NCBI RefSeq assembly: GCF_000829195.1
Contig: NZ_AP013294.1
Span: forward strand, 496,001-560,000
DNA length: 64,000 bases
Direction of reading: 5' to 3'
DNA from: Bacillus sp. OxB-1
GTDB taxonomy: Bacteria > Bacillota > Bacilli > Bacillales_A > Planococcaceae
Part shown: positions 1 to 7,946 of the stretch, one piece after another
Layout: each line of letters begins with the position of its first letter
Position numbering within the stretch: position 1 is the stretch's first letter
Made by a program: the position numbers and the translations under genes
The notes under the pieces: generated by a model
What the model was told of the DNA's origin: nothing
The model's input: only the letters and a program-made list of their open reading frames with translations
Database searches by the model: none

Positions 1-1
1 C

Positions 2-148
2 CAACTGTTGCCGATTACCGGAATCCCCTTGCCTTTCATTAGTTATGGCGGGAGCTCGTTGTTCAGTAATATGCTGGCAATCGGGCTAGTCTTCAGCATG
101 AAATTCCATCATCGGACGTATATGTTCAGTACGGATGAAGATGAGTGA
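2..148 (+). CDS. SEDS family glycosyltransferase (RodA/FtsW-like), 3' end only
   Basis: Only the last 48 codons lie in the window; the gene runs off the left edge. The visible C-terminus carries the SEDS signature ending PFISYGGSS and then a short tail ending in acidic residues. It is almost identical to the C-terminus of the complete gene that follows ([19 protein letters not shown] is shared), so the two are tandem paralogs of the peptidoglycan polymerase family that builds glycan strands during elongation, division or sporulation. The stop is TGA at 146-148. Which of RodA, FtsW or SpoVE it is cannot be decided from this fragment. Confidence 0.9.
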   Translation, partial: QLLPITGIPLPFISYGGSSLFSNMLAIGLVFSMKFHHRTYMFSTDEDE

Positions 149-181
149 ATTCGCTTTAAAAACATTTGTAACAATTGACAC

Positions 182-212
182 TTGCGCGGCACTGTAACGA
201 CTCCGGTATAAT
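182..212 (+). promoter_or_regulatory. probable sigma-A promoter of the rodA-like gene
   Basis: A perfect -10 box TATAAT lies at 207-212, about 40 bases before the ATG. The best-spaced -35 is the weak TTGCGC at 182-187 (19 bp). A consensus TTGACA at 175-180 is 26 bp away and too distant. The -10 is seen; the -35 assignment is inference. Confidence 0.5.
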
Positions 213-253
213 AGAGTCTGCACTATCTTACAGTAAGGATAAAGGTGACACCT

Positions 254-1435
254 ATGAAAACAGATCAAAAGCCGATGGAGCGTTTCGACTGGACGCTTGC
301 TTTCATCCTGCTGCTATTCGGGATTGTCAGTCTGATCGCCATCGCCTCCGCGCAGACAACCGGGCAGTATAACCGGAACTTCATCCCGTCTCAGATTCAA
401 TGGTATTTCGTCGGGGCCGTCATTATCGCAATCGCGATGTACTTGGACCCCGAACAATATAAAAAAGCCGCCTGGGCGATTTATGGCGGCGGTGTGTTAC
501 TGTTGGCCCTTCTCTTCATATTGCCTGAAAGCATGGAACTCGTTGCCAGACGGAATAGCGCGAAGAGCTGGTTCCATTTGCCCGGCATCGGAAGCATCCA
601 GCCTGCCGAGTTCATGAAGACGTTTTTCATCATCGGCATGGCGAGGATGATCACGCAGCACCATGAAAAGTTTGTCGAAAAGACGATCAAATCCGATTTT
701 TATTTACTCGGGAAGATCGGACTCGTGCTCATTATCCCGCTGACATTCATTCTACTACAGCCGGACCTTGGGACCGCCCTCGTCTTTTTGGCGATCACTG
801 TCGCCATGGTCATCGTCGGTGGAATTACGTGGCGCATATTGTTGCCGTTGTTTTCAGGAGCGGTCGGTCTAGGCGGCCTCCTCCTCTGGATGGCGATGTA
901 TGCGCAAGACTTCCTCGTCCAACTCGGTTTTAAACCATACCAGTTTCAGCGGATCTATTCCTGGCTCGATCCCTATTCATATTCGTCAAATGAAGGCCGC
1001 CACCTCATCACCTCCTTAAATGCCATCGGATCCGGAGAAATTTTCGGAAAAGGGTTCCAAGGACGCGAAGTGTATGTAGCGGAAAGCCATACCGACTTCA
1101 TCTTCACGACAATCGGAGAAGATTGGGGTTTCGTCGGCGCCAGCATCGTCATTTGCATGTATTTCTTTCTCATTTACCATTTGACGAAAATTACGCTGGA
1201 ATTAAAAGACCCGTTCAGTACGTATATTTGTGCAGGAATCATCGCCATGATTACCTTCCACGTCATTGAAAACATCGGCATGACGATTCAATTGCTGCCG
1301 ATTACCGGGATTCCCCTTCCGTTCATCAGCTACGGCGGAAGTTCGCTCATGGGGAATATGCTAGCGATCGGACTTGTTTTCAGCATGAAGTTCCATCATC
1401 GCACCTATATGTTCAGTTCGGATGAGGATGACTAA
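254..1435 (+). CDS. rodA: FtsW/RodA/SpoVE family SEDS peptidoglycan glycosyltransferase
   Basis: A 393-residue polytopic membrane protein of the SEDS family, which polymerises lipid II into glycan strands together with a class B PBP. Seen: about ten hydrophobic segments; the central LQPDLGTAL motif holding the conserved Asp; the SIQPAEFMK motif near residue 115; and the C-terminal PFISYGGSS signature. Length is normal for RodA (about 390-400). ATG 254 is chosen because AAAGGTG (241-247) sits six bases upstream; the GTG at 245 overlaps that ribosome site. It is the second of two adjacent near-identical paralogs. The short N-terminus fits RodA better than FtsW, but FtsW or SpoVE cannot be excluded. 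Confidence 0.85.
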   Translation: MKTDQKPMERFDWTLAFILLLFGIVSLIAIASAQTTGQYNRNFIPSQIQWYFVGAVIIAIAMYLDPEQYKKAAWAIYGGGVLLLALLFILPESMELVARRNSAKSWFHLPGIGSIQPAEFMKTFFIIGMARMITQHHEKFVEKTIKSDFYLLGKIGLVLIIPLTFILLQPDLGTALVFLAITVAMVIVGGITWRILLPLFSGAVGLGGLLLWMAMYAQDFLVQLGFKPYQFQRIYSWLDPYSYSSNEGRHLITSLNAIGSGEIFGKGFQGREVYVAESHTDFIFTTIGEDWGFVGASIVICMYFFLIYHLTKITLELKDPFSTYICAGIIAMITFHVIENIGMTIQLLPITGIPLPFISYGGSSLMGNMLAIGLVFSMKFHHRTYMFSSDEDD

Positions 1436-1478
1436 AAAGGACTGCTCTGGCCTCCAAGCCAGCGGCAGTCCTTTGTTC
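1436..1478 (+). terminator. rho-independent terminator after the rodA-like gene
   Basis: A ten-base stem AAAGGACTGC / GCAGTCCTTT (1436-1445 with 1465-1474) encloses a second stem CTGGC/GCCAG and is followed by a T-rich run. Confidence 0.85.
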
Positions 1479-1506
1479 TTGTATGGGAAATGATAACTCT
1501 ATGTTC

Positions 1507-1538
1507 AGGGCTGGGCTTCAGACACCCAGCCCTTTTGT
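1507..1538. terminator. second hairpin between convergent genes
   Basis: The stem AGGGCTGGG / CCCAGCCCT (1507-1515 with 1525-1533) is followed by TTTG on the plus strand. It separates the rodA-like gene from the convergent minus-strand gene. The T-run favours plus-strand termination. Confidence 0.65.
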
Positions 1539-1940
1539 TCATTCTAGAGGCTTCCATATGGTGATTTTAGCCAGCTCTTCCGCTTCCTCTGAGGTCGCAT
1601 CTTGGATTTTTTTCAAGTGGAAGGCGCCGGTTTTCTCGTCAATCACGAGGAACTCCTCCGCTCCCCCTGCAATATAAGTCGTTCCCGCTCCCTGCCAATA
1701 CCCTTTCACATCCGTCAACAGCACGTCGAATCGACCATCCGCGTTGGCCTTTCCGATAACATGCTCTTCATTCAATTTCATCAGTTGATATTGGTTGTTT
1801 GCGAATGCCGGCAAGGGCTCTTCCTTGCTGGAAAATGCCGTGAGGACGAGGGAGAGAGTCAGAAGGAACAGATACAAGATGGCAGTTGTCTGCAACGTAC
1901 CGACAGCGATCCTTTTCGTTCGGGCCAGATGACCGGTCAT
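1539..1940 (-). CDS. unknown protein with one N-terminal membrane segment
   Basis: 133 residues, not recognised. Residues about 15-37 form a hydrophobic segment (LQTTAILYLFLLTLSLVLTA), so the protein is probably anchored in the membrane with the remaining ~95 residues outside. That part is mixed polar sequence with no motif I recognise, so no function is assigned. The start is supported by AGGAGT about eight bases upstream. It stands alone, convergent to the rodA-like gene. Confidence 0.7.
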   Translation of the reverse strand: MTGHLARTKRIAVGTLQTTAILYLFLLTLSLVLTAFSSKEEPLPAFANNQYQLMKLNEEHVIGKANADGRFDVLLTDVKGYWQGAGTTYIAGGAEEFLVIDEKTGAFHLKKIQDATSEEAEELAKITIWKPLE

Positions 1941-1959
1941 TTGTTTTGACTCCTATCAA

Positions 1960-2143
1960 TTATGCTTCGACGTGACGATTTTCAGATTGGAAACCAGGCT
2001 TTCTCGATTTACCCCCCGAATCCGTGACATCCGCCGAAGGCTTGACTTGATTCAGCCGGGGCTGGAACCCCCACTGGATTGAAAACATATTTAGTATTAT
2101 CCCGCCACTTACGGAAGTGCGGAGATCTTGACGGAGGCTAGTT
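1960..2143. other. intergenic stretch with GC-rich inverted segments, function unknown
   Basis: About 180 bases with no convincing gene. It contains TTCAGCC/GGCTGGAA (2050-2066) and CACTT/AAGTG (2107-2120) inverted segments. It lies upstream of the minus-strand 133-residue gene, so it may be its leader. A 65-codon reading frame crosses it without a ribosome site and was not accepted. Confidence 0.35.
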
Positions 2144-2168
2144 AAAAAAAACGCCAAGGAAACGGCGT
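2144..2168 (-). terminator. terminator of the 46-residue gene
   Basis: Read on the minus strand, the stem ACGCC/GGCGT (2151-2155 with 2164-2168) is followed by a run of seven T (2144-2150). Confidence 0.7.
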
Positions 2169-2187
2169 CGTTTTCTTAGCGTACACT

Positions 2188-2328
2188 TCATTGAGATTGG
2201 ATTTGCGGGTCTTGTGCAGGCGGCGCGAGGGCTTTCAGCATGTCTAGACGGGATTTCGTCATTGTTGCCGAAACACCCAACTTCGCCAAGTTGGAAATGA
2301 TCATTTTCAAGTCCACTTCTTTTGCCAT
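2188..2328 (-). CDS. 46-residue protein of unknown function, possibly Fur-regulated
   Basis: A short gene with ATG 2328, ribosome site GAGGTGG six bases upstream, stop TGA at 2188 and a terminator 20 bases beyond, which together make it credible. The protein begins MAKEVDLKMIISNLAKLG and ends with a Pro/Gln-rich tail; it has no membrane segment or cysteine and is slightly basic. It is not recognised. A Fur-box-like sequence lies about 60 bases upstream of its ATG. This recalls the small iron-sparing proteins (FbpABC) of Bacillus, but that parallel rests on size and regulation only, not on sequence. Confidence 0.7.
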   Translation of the reverse strand: MAKEVDLKMIISNLAKLGVSATMTKSRLDMLKALAPPAQDPQIQSQ

Positions 2329-2387
2329 CTATTCCACCTCGACCTTTCTGTAATAATCTGACGCAATGAGCCAAGAAAAGTTCCTTA

Positions 2388-2406
2388 ATTGATAATGAAA
2401 ATCAGT
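2388..2406 (-). promoter_or_regulatory. Fur-box-like sequence
   Basis: The 19-mer ATTGATAATGAAAATCAGT matches the TGATAATnATTATCA core of Bacillus Fur boxes at 13 of 15 positions. It is close to the two boxes at the petrobactin operon in this window. It lies between the 46-residue gene (minus) and the MFS gene (plus, 320 bases away), so the small gene is the likelier target. Confidence 0.55.
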
Positions 2407-2665
2407 CATATTCCGCTTGATTGCAGAATCTAAAATATACCAATATCCAGTCATTCTTATCATACCACCCCTCCCCAATCTTGAATCTTTCATTTCTGTT
2501 ACAAATTTCGCCCTTTTGTAAACGTTTTATACATTTGCTTCTGTTTTTCTTTACGAAGCTATTTGGGAGGAGGGAATTTTGCCGGGATGGCGCGGGATAT
2601 TAAAAAGTTTGATCGATTGCCATGACAGTTCCGCGTCCATCGGTTGGCACCTTTGTCCATTTTCT

Positions 2666-2694
2666 TTGTACGTTTCCGTTCAGACGAGTAAAAT
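2666..2694 (+). promoter_or_regulatory. sigma-A promoter of the MFS transporter gene
   Basis: TTGTAC (2666-2671), a 17-bp spacer and TAAAAT (2689-2694), ending 34 bases before the ATG. From 2407 to 2665 nothing else is evident except an inverted repeat TTACAAA/TTTTGTAA at 2499-2521 of unknown use. Confidence 0.65.
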
Positions 2695-2728
2695 GAGAGT
2701 AGCAATTCATTAGAAAGCAGGTTTTTTT

Positions 2729-3904
2729 ATGAAAAAAGCAATTCTCCTTTTGATGTCCGTTCAATTTTTTGTGTATTTGGGATTCGGCATCGTCATTCCG
2801 ATCTTGCCTGAAGTGGTTCTTCATGAGGGGTATTCCGAGGTGCATGTTGGTGGACTGCTCACTGTGTATGCGCTCGCATCCTTTTTCACTGCCCCGTTTT
2901 GGGGCGCATTCTCCGATCGAACCGGCCGAAAGAAGTTGATTCTGGTCGGGCTCGTCGGTTTCAGCGCAAGTTTCTTTTTATTCGCGTTGTTCATGCAAAA
3001 CTTGGCGCTTCTCTATTTCTCTCGGGTAGTCGGTGGGGTGTTCTCAGGGGCGCTATATACGGCGGTCACCGGGTTTGTCGCGGATATGACGGATGAGGAG
3101 AATCGAAATAAATACATGGGTCTCCTGGGCATGTCCATTGGGCTCGGTTTCATTTTTGGACCGGCTATCGGTGGAATATTGGGCCATATCGATCTTCAAG
3201 CCCCTTATTTGGCATCCGGTATCCTTACCTTGCTTCTCCTAGTCTATGCCCAGTTTGTGTTGAAAGAGCCTGAGCGTCGGGGTGAGGCCAACAAACGGGC
3301 GCTCCTCCCGAAAGGCGGCGCCACGTTATGGCAATACCGGATCCGCTATCTCTTCTTGACCTCGTTCATGGTGACGTTCATCCTGGCAGGAATTGAAGCG
3401 ACGTTCCAGTTGTTTCAAATCAATCAAATCAGCATTACGCCGTTGCAGGTCGGCTACTTGTTCATGGCGAGCGGCTTGGTCGATGCGGCCATCCAGGGCG
3501 GTGTCGTGCGCCGGGTGAAAAACGGGACGGAAACGACATGGATTCTCGTGGCACAATTGATTACAGCAGCCGGCTTGCTGCTCATTCCGTTCACGACAAA
3601 CCTATTTTGGGCCGGATTCGCGCTAAGCGTCTTCACTGCTGGAAACGCATTGGCCCGGACCGTGCTCGTCTCCCTGACAACAAAGGAATCGGGTGGAAAA
3701 TACGGAACAGCTGCCGGCATGACCTACTCGATGGATAATATGGGGCGCATTATCGGGCCGCTGTTGTTCACGTGGATTTTCACGAGAGAAGCGGGGAATA
3801 TGTATTACATCTCCGCCATTCTTGCTGTCCTTTCGATACTCCTGCTTTTCACCTTCCGGAAATCGACCCATTCATTGCGGAATGCGGATGCCGCTGCGAA
3901 CTGA
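2729..3904 (+). CDS. MFS multidrug efflux transporter (DHA1 type)
   Basis: 391 residues with about twelve hydrophobic segments, the size of proton-coupled drug exporters such as NorA, Bmr or YttB. Residues about 65-75 carry the MFS motif A (GAFSDRTGRKK), and the first helix resembles DHA1 exporters (VYLGFGIVIPILPEVV). The start ATG follows AAAGCAGG by seven bases. Single gene with its own promoter and terminator. The substrate cannot be told from sequence. There is no neighbouring regulator gene, unlike many drug-pump loci. Confidence 0.85.
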   Translation: MKKAILLLMSVQFFVYLGFGIVIPILPEVVLHEGYSEVHVGGLLTVYALASFFTAPFWGAFSDRTGRKKLILVGLVGFSASFFLFALFMQNLALLYFSRVVGGVFSGALYTAVTGFVADMTDEENRNKYMGLLGMSIGLGFIFGPAIGGILGHIDLQAPYLASGILTLLLLVYAQFVLKEPERRGEANKRALLPKGGATLWQYRIRYLFLTSFMVTFILAGIEATFQLFQINQISITPLQVGYLFMASGLVDAAIQGGVVRRVKNGTETTWILVAQLITAAGLLLIPFTTNLFWAGFALSVFTAGNALARTVLVSLTTKESGGKYGTAAGMTYSMDNMGRIIGPLLFTWIFTREAGNMYYISAILAVLSILLLFTFRKSTHSLRNADAAAN

Positions 3905-3923
3905 TAATTGGTTTTCAACTAAG

Positions 3924-3962
3924 AAGGTTTCGGCTTTCCATAGTGGAGCACGAAACCTTTTT
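3924..3962 (+). terminator. terminator after the MFS gene
   Basis: The stem AAGGTTTCG / CGAAACCTT (3924-3932 with 3951-3959) is followed by a T run. Confidence 0.85.
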
Positions 3963-4078
3963 CTCTTACGAGCCATATGATAGAGGACTGGGATATCCAT
4001 CCGCGTTGCTCCACTGGCCCATTCCCGGCACACTCCGGTATAATGAACTCATGACGACACTCGGAAGGAGGACGTTTG

Positions 4079-5533
4079 GTGACTCACTTGATTAGTCTGT
4101 CTGTTACGATCATCCTCATCCTGAACATCCTCCTGGCAATCGCCCTAATTTTCTTGGAAAGACGAGACCCCACCGCTACATGGGCTTGGCTTCTCGTTCT
4201 GTTCTTCATCCCGTTTTTCGGGTTTTTCATCTACCTTCTGCTCGGCAGAAGGCTGCGGGAGGATGAACTATTCCGTTGGGAGGGCCGCCATAAAATCGGG
4301 ATTGATCAATTGATTGATTATCAAATCGAAGCAATCGAAGACAGCACGCTCGATTTCCGGTTGGATGATACGGCTCATTACAAAGACATGATTTACATGC
4401 ACTTGCGAAATAACCATGCGGTCTTGACACAGGATAATGATGTACAGATTTTCAATGATGGAAGAGAAAAATTCGCCTCTCTTCTCAAAGACTTGGAGCA
4501 AGCGAAAGATCATATCCATTTCCAATATTATATTTTGCGTTTAGACAACTTGGGTAACCGGATTTTGGATGTGCTTATACGGAAAGCGAAACAAGGCGTC
4601 CGGGTCCGGGTCCTGTTCGACGATATCGGGTCACGCGGCTTGCGCAAAAAGCACCTGAAAGAGCTGGTGGAGGCAGGCGGAGAAGTGGAAGCTTTCTTTC
4701 CCGCCATTCTTCCCCTCATCAACCCCCGCCTGAACTATCGGAACCACCGGAAGATTGTCGTCATCGATGGTCGGATCGGCTATATCGGCGGGTTCAATGT
4801 GGGAGATGAATATTTAGGATTGTCCAAGCGGTTCGGCTACTGGCGGGATACCCATCTCCGGATCGAGGGCAGTGCGCTGCATCCATTGCAAACCCGTTTC
4901 ATCCTGGATTGGAATCAAGCTTCCTCCGAAAAGCATCAAATCGAATATTCGGATCGCTATTTCCCAGCGATTCCGAGGAAAGGCAGCGTCGGGATGCAAA
5001 TCGTCTCGAGCGGGCCCGACTCGGAGTGGGAACATATCAAAGACGGTTATTTGAAGATGATTTTCCTTGCCAAAAAGTATATTTACATCCAGACCCCGTA
5101 CTTCATCCCGGATATCAGCTTCCTGGACGCCCTCCGGATTGCCTGTCTGTCGGGGATTGACGTGCGGATCATGATCCCGAACAAGCCGGATCACATGTTT
5201 GTCTATTGGGCTACCTATTCGAATGTCGGCAAACTGCTGAAGGCGGGCGCACGGGTTTATATTTATGATAACGGATTTATCCATACGAAGCAGATTGTGG
5301 TGGATGATGAATTGTCTACGGTCGGCACCGCCAATATCGATGTGCGGAGTTTTAAATTGAATTTTGAAGTGAATGCGTTCATCTATGATCGGGAAACCTC
5401 CCACGCCCTCGCCGAACTTTTCGAACATGATATGCAGTTGGCGACTGAATTGACGTTTGAACTGTATGAAGAACGCTCCAGGACAATCAAATTAAAAGAG
5501 TCGATATCCAGGCTCCTTTCACCGATTTTATAA
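4079..5533 (+). CDS. cls: cardiolipin synthase
   Basis: 484 residues. It joins two phosphatidylglycerol molecules to make cardiolipin in the membrane. Two N-terminal membrane segments (residues about 5-25 and 35-55) precede two phospholipase-D domains, each with an HxKxxxxD motif: HRKIVVID near residue 222 and HTKQIVVDD near residue 402. Length fits the family (about 480). GTG 4079 is chosen as start because GGAAGGAGG (4063-4071) is seven bases upstream; TTG 4076 is the alternative. A TATAAT at 4039-4044 may be its -10, but no good -35 is seen. Confidence 0.92.
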   Translation: MTHLISLSVTIILILNILLAIALIFLERRDPTATWAWLLVLFFIPFFGFFIYLLLGRRLREDELFRWEGRHKIGIDQLIDYQIEAIEDSTLDFRLDDTAHYKDMIYMHLRNNHAVLTQDNDVQIFNDGREKFASLLKDLEQAKDHIHFQYYILRLDNLGNRILDVLIRKAKQGVRVRVLFDDIGSRGLRKKHLKELVEAGGEVEAFFPAILPLINPRLNYRNHRKIVVIDGRIGYIGGFNVGDEYLGLSKRFGYWRDTHLRIEGSALHPLQTRFILDWNQASSEKHQIEYSDRYFPAIPRKGSVGMQIVSSGPDSEWEHIKDGYLKMIFLAKKYIYIQTPYFIPDISFLDALRIACLSGIDVRIMIPNKPDHMFVYWATYSNVGKLLKAGARVYIYDNGFIHTKQIVVDDELSTVGTANIDVRSFKLNFEVNAFIYDRETSHALAELFEHDMQLATELTFELYEERSRTIKLKESISRLLSPIL

Positions 5534-5537
5534 GAAA

Positions 5538-5570
5538 AACGGACACCCCGATTGCCGGAGTGTCCGTTCT
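5538..5570. terminator. bidirectional terminator between cls and the VanY-like gene
   Basis: The stem AACGGACAC / GTGTCCGTT (5538-5546 with 5560-5568) is flanked by A-rich and T-rich sequence, so it can serve both convergent genes. Confidence 0.85.
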
Positions 5571-5571
5571 T

Positions 5572-6444
5572 TCATTCAATCCCCAAGTATTCTTCCAACG
5601 TACTGTTTTGCTGATAGATCTCATTTGCTATTTTTTCTCCGACATAGCGGAAATGCCAAGATTCGTACATATAGCCGGTGATCGCTTCCTTGCCTTTCGG
5701 ATAGCGCATGATGAAGCCGTAACGGTGTGCATTGGCAGCCACCCATTTCCCGGCTTCCGTCTCTTCGAAGGTCGGCGAGGCCCAATGCTTTTCAAAGTTC
5801 ACTTCCCCGATGTCGAAGGCAAGGCCCGTCTGATGCTCGGAATATCCTGGGCGTGCGCTATACCGGTCCGCAGCTTCCTTGCCATCCCGCGCGACATATC
5901 GCTCATACAGCGTCGTCTGGTACTCAAACGACCGGTATGTGCTGAAGGCAGTCAGGTTGAAACCGGACAGTTTCGCTTCTGCGGCCATTTTATTGAACGC
6001 GGCGCGGGCTTCCGGGCTTTCTCCTGGATCATGGTCCTTCGGCAACGGATATTTCTTGCTCGCTATGAGCACGCCTTTGATATACGTCGGCTCGGTCGGA
6101 AGCTCCTGCCCTTCGATATAACCCCCTGCATCCACTGTCGGCGGCGCCTCTACTTCAGAAGCCTTTTCCTCCGGTTCGGACGTAGATGGCGCAGCGGGCT
6201 CCTCTGGTGTCCCTTCTTCCACCTCTCCGCCTGTCGGCAATAAAATCCCCGACTCCCCACCGGGCACTGTTTCTTCCGCCGGTCCTGCGCTTCCCTTCAA
6301 CCGATTGATACTTTCCTCAATATCCCAATCGTTCATCCCTATCCAAGCGACAGCTCCCGTCATGACAATACCGGATAGGATCAAGGCAATGGTCAACCCA
6401 TTCCCTCTCTTTTTCCTCCGATCGCGATAATTTCTTTTTTTCAT
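5572..6444 (-). CDS. VanY/LdcB-type D-alanyl-D-alanine carboxypeptidase
   Basis: 290 residues. An N-terminal basic stretch and membrane anchor (about residues 12-35) are followed by a low-complexity Pro/Glu/Thr-rich linker (about 50-110). A C-terminal VanY peptidase domain follows, with the zinc motif SEHQTGLAFD and the later WHFRYVG. The family trims terminal D-Ala or the peptide stem of peptidoglycan outside the cell. ATG 6444 is preferred because AGAAGGAAGG lies nine bases upstream; a TTG eight codons earlier lacks a ribosome site. It stands alone. Whether it acts on pentapeptides (DD) or tetrapeptides (LD) cannot be told. Confidence 0.88.
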   Translation of the reverse strand: MKKRNYRDRRKKRGNGLTIALILSGIVMTGAVAWIGMNDWDIEESINRLKGSAGPAEETVPGGESGILLPTGGEVEEGTPEEPAAPSTSEPEEKASEVEAPPTVDAGGYIEGQELPTEPTYIKGVLIASKKYPLPKDHDPGESPEARAAFNKMAAEAKLSGFNLTAFSTYRSFEYQTTLYERYVARDGKEAADRYSARPGYSEHQTGLAFDIGEVNFEKHWASPTFEETEAGKWVAANAHRYGFIMRYPKGKEAITGYMYESWHFRYVGEKIANEIYQQNSTLEEYLGIE

Positions 6445-6555
6445 TCCTGCTAGCCTTCCTTCTGCCAAAAATCTCGCTTCTCTGCTGCGTTCTCATTCTA
6501 TCATTATGTGTCCATATTCATAACTAGAATACGGCCATCCTCGTCTGGAGCAAAC

Positions 6556-6605
6556 GGAACAGTTTTCGCCCTGCCAATAGGACGGTTTAGCGAAAGTTCT
6601 GTTCC
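6556..6605 (-). terminator. long hairpin after the small membrane protein gene
   Basis: GGAACAG/CTGTTCC (6556-6562 with 6599-6605) with an inner TTTCGC/GCGAAA stem just downstream of the stop at 6611. The T-run is weak, so its role as terminator is likely but not certain. Confidence 0.5.
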
Positions 6606-6610
6606 TTCAT

Positions 6611-6862
6611 CTACTGGCCCCAGACAATATAAATCAGGATGCCAATGAAGGCAATCCCGAAAAACGAGGCCATGCCGGCCATCCACTTCGATTGCCGTTC
6701 AAATCCCTGTTCACGGAAGGATTTCGCACGAAAACCGTTCGTCATGGTGAATAAAGCTGTCATCGCCAGCACGGCATAATTCAGATTCCCCTTGACGATG
6801 AAATACAGGGAAGCGACTCCGGCCAGCACGATGGCGATTCCCGAAATCCATTTTAAATTCAT
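6611..6862 (-). CDS. small membrane protein of unknown function
   Basis: 83 residues with three predicted membrane segments (about 5-23, 28-42 and 60-80) joined by a positively charged loop. It is not recognised; several Bacillales have small YtpI-like proteins of this build, but I cannot claim homology. The start has GGAGG eight bases upstream. The gene follows yidC on the same strand, yet a strong terminator lies between them and its U-run touches this gene's ribosome site, so its expression may depend on read-through. Confidence 0.7.
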   Translation of the reverse strand: MNLKWISGIAIVLAGVASLYFIVKGNLNYAVLAMTALFTMTNGFRAKSFREQGFERQSKWMAGMASFFGIAFIGILIYIVWGQ

Positions 6863-6876
6863 ACAAGATCCCCTCC

Positions 6877-6903
6877 AAAAAGGCTGGAGATTGCTCTCCA
6901 GCC
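6877..6903 (-). terminator. terminator of yidC, abutting the next ribosome site
   Basis: On the minus strand the stem GGCTGGAG / CTCCAGCC (6896-6903 with 6882-6889) is followed by five T (6877-6881) and then directly by GGAGGGG, the ribosome site of the downstream small gene. Confidence 0.85.
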
Positions 6904-6910
6904 TGTTCTG

Positions 6911-7771
6911 TCACTTTTTCTTCTTATCATCCGCTTTTTTGATGTCCTCTTCCAACTCTTCTTCAATTTTCTGGACGTCTTCCTTCACTTCGGTCAAATC
7001 TACGTTGGCAGCCGTCACTTCTTTATAATAGAACTTCCGGCCTAAGTATGTTTGGAATATGAGGAGCAGACCACCGACAGCCCAATACAACGGCAAGGCA
7101 GCCATCGCTTTGAAGGAAATGAACATGATCATGATCGGCGACATGTAGATGAACATCTTCATTTGCTGCTTTTGCTGTTCCGGCATCGTCCAGAGAGACA
7201 CACGGGCTTGGACAAAGTACACGAGACCCGCCAAGAGCATCATGATTATATCCGGCTCACCGAGACTGAACCATAGGAATGGGTGTGTCTTCACATCCGG
7301 CGAGTACAGGATGGCAAAATAGAGCCCCATGATGAACGGCATCTGGATTAATAACGGCAAGCATCCCATGTTCAACGGATTGACGCCATGCTTTGAATAG
7401 AGCCCCATCATTTCTTGCTGAATTTTCATCTGCTCTTCTTTTGGCAGATTTTTTTCCCGGGCCTCTTTCATCCGTTTCTGGATGTCTTCCATTTCAGGAC
7501 GCAACGCATCCATTTTCACTTTCATCTCTTGCTGAGCCTTATAGTTTTTCAACATCAACGGCATCAGTACAAGCCGGATGAGGACAGTGATCAAAATGAT
7601 CGCCAGACCGTAACTTCCATTGAATTTATCGGCGAAGAAATGCAGCAGGGAGTCCATCGGTTTTACAAAAAAGCTGTAAAACGTGCCCTCTTTGTTCTCC
7701 ACTCCGGCACATCCGCTTAACAATATGGCGGCTGTCATCAATAAGGTCAATAGACCAATCTTTTTCCTCAA
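6911..7771 (-). CDS. yidC: membrane protein insertase YidC/SpoIIIJ (OxaA)
   Basis: 286 residues. It inserts proteins into the membrane with or without SecYEG. Residues 1-21 form a lipoprotein signal ending in LLSGC (lipid-modified Cys21). The first core helix carries the conserved hydrophilic-groove arginine (VLIRLVLMP, Arg66), followed by the charged coiled-coil hairpin and four more membrane helices, and a Lys/Asp-rich tail. The start is taken as TTG 7771, which has GGGTGA upstream; GTG 7780 has no ribosome site. The jag/khpB gene that often follows spoIIIJ is absent, so this may be the second, YqjG-type copy. Confidence 0.9.
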   Translation of the reverse strand: MRKKIGLLTLLMTAAILLSGCAGVENKEGTFYSFFVKPMDSLLHFFADKFNGSYGLAIILITVLIRLVLMPLMLKNYKAQQEMKVKMDALRPEMEDIQKRMKEAREKNLPKEEQMKIQQEMMGLYSKHGVNPLNMGCLPLLIQMPFIMGLYFAILYSPDVKTHPFLWFSLGEPDIIMMLLAGLVYFVQARVSLWTMPEQQKQQMKMFIYMSPIMIMFISFKAMAALPLYWAVGGLLLIFQTYLGRKFYYKEVTAANVDLTEVKEDVQKIEEELEEDIKKADDKKKK

Positions 7772-7862
7772 TACATTCACCCACTATTAATCAATTGCGC
7801 CTCGTCGGAATTGCATCCGGAGGCATCCATTCGTCCAACTTGCTATGACACGACTACTAAAA

Positions 7863-7892
7863 AGTATACATCAAAAGGCTAGCGCATTACAA
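7863..7892 (-). promoter_or_regulatory. sigma-A promoter of yidC
   Basis: On the minus strand TTGTAA (7887-7892), an 18-bp spacer and TATACT (7863-7868). The transcript would have a leader of about 80 bases with a small CCTCCGG-type hairpin. Confidence 0.6.
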
Positions 7893-7910
7893 TGAATGTC
7901 CTACACAAAA

Positions 7911-7940
7911 GAAAACACGCCTCCCAAGTCAGGAAGCGTG
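7911..7940 (-). terminator. terminator of the YtxH-like gene
   Basis: On the minus strand the stem CACGCTTCC / GGAGGCGTG (within 7916-7940) is followed by TTTTCTTTT. Confidence 0.85.
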
Positions 7941-7946
7941 CAGTCA

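Noticed and set aside
175-212. TTGACA paired with TATAAT upstream of the rodA-like gene
   Set aside because: The spacing is 26 bp, too long for sigma-A; only the -10 was kept with a weaker -35.
1960-2157. 65-codon minus-strand frame before the 133-residue gene
   Set aside because: No ribosome site, and it begins inside the terminator of the 46-residue gene.
5560-6243. 227-codon plus-strand frame opposite the VanY-like gene
   Set aside because: It is a shadow frame of a gene with clear peptidase motifs and gives an Arg/Phe-rich, unrecognisable product.
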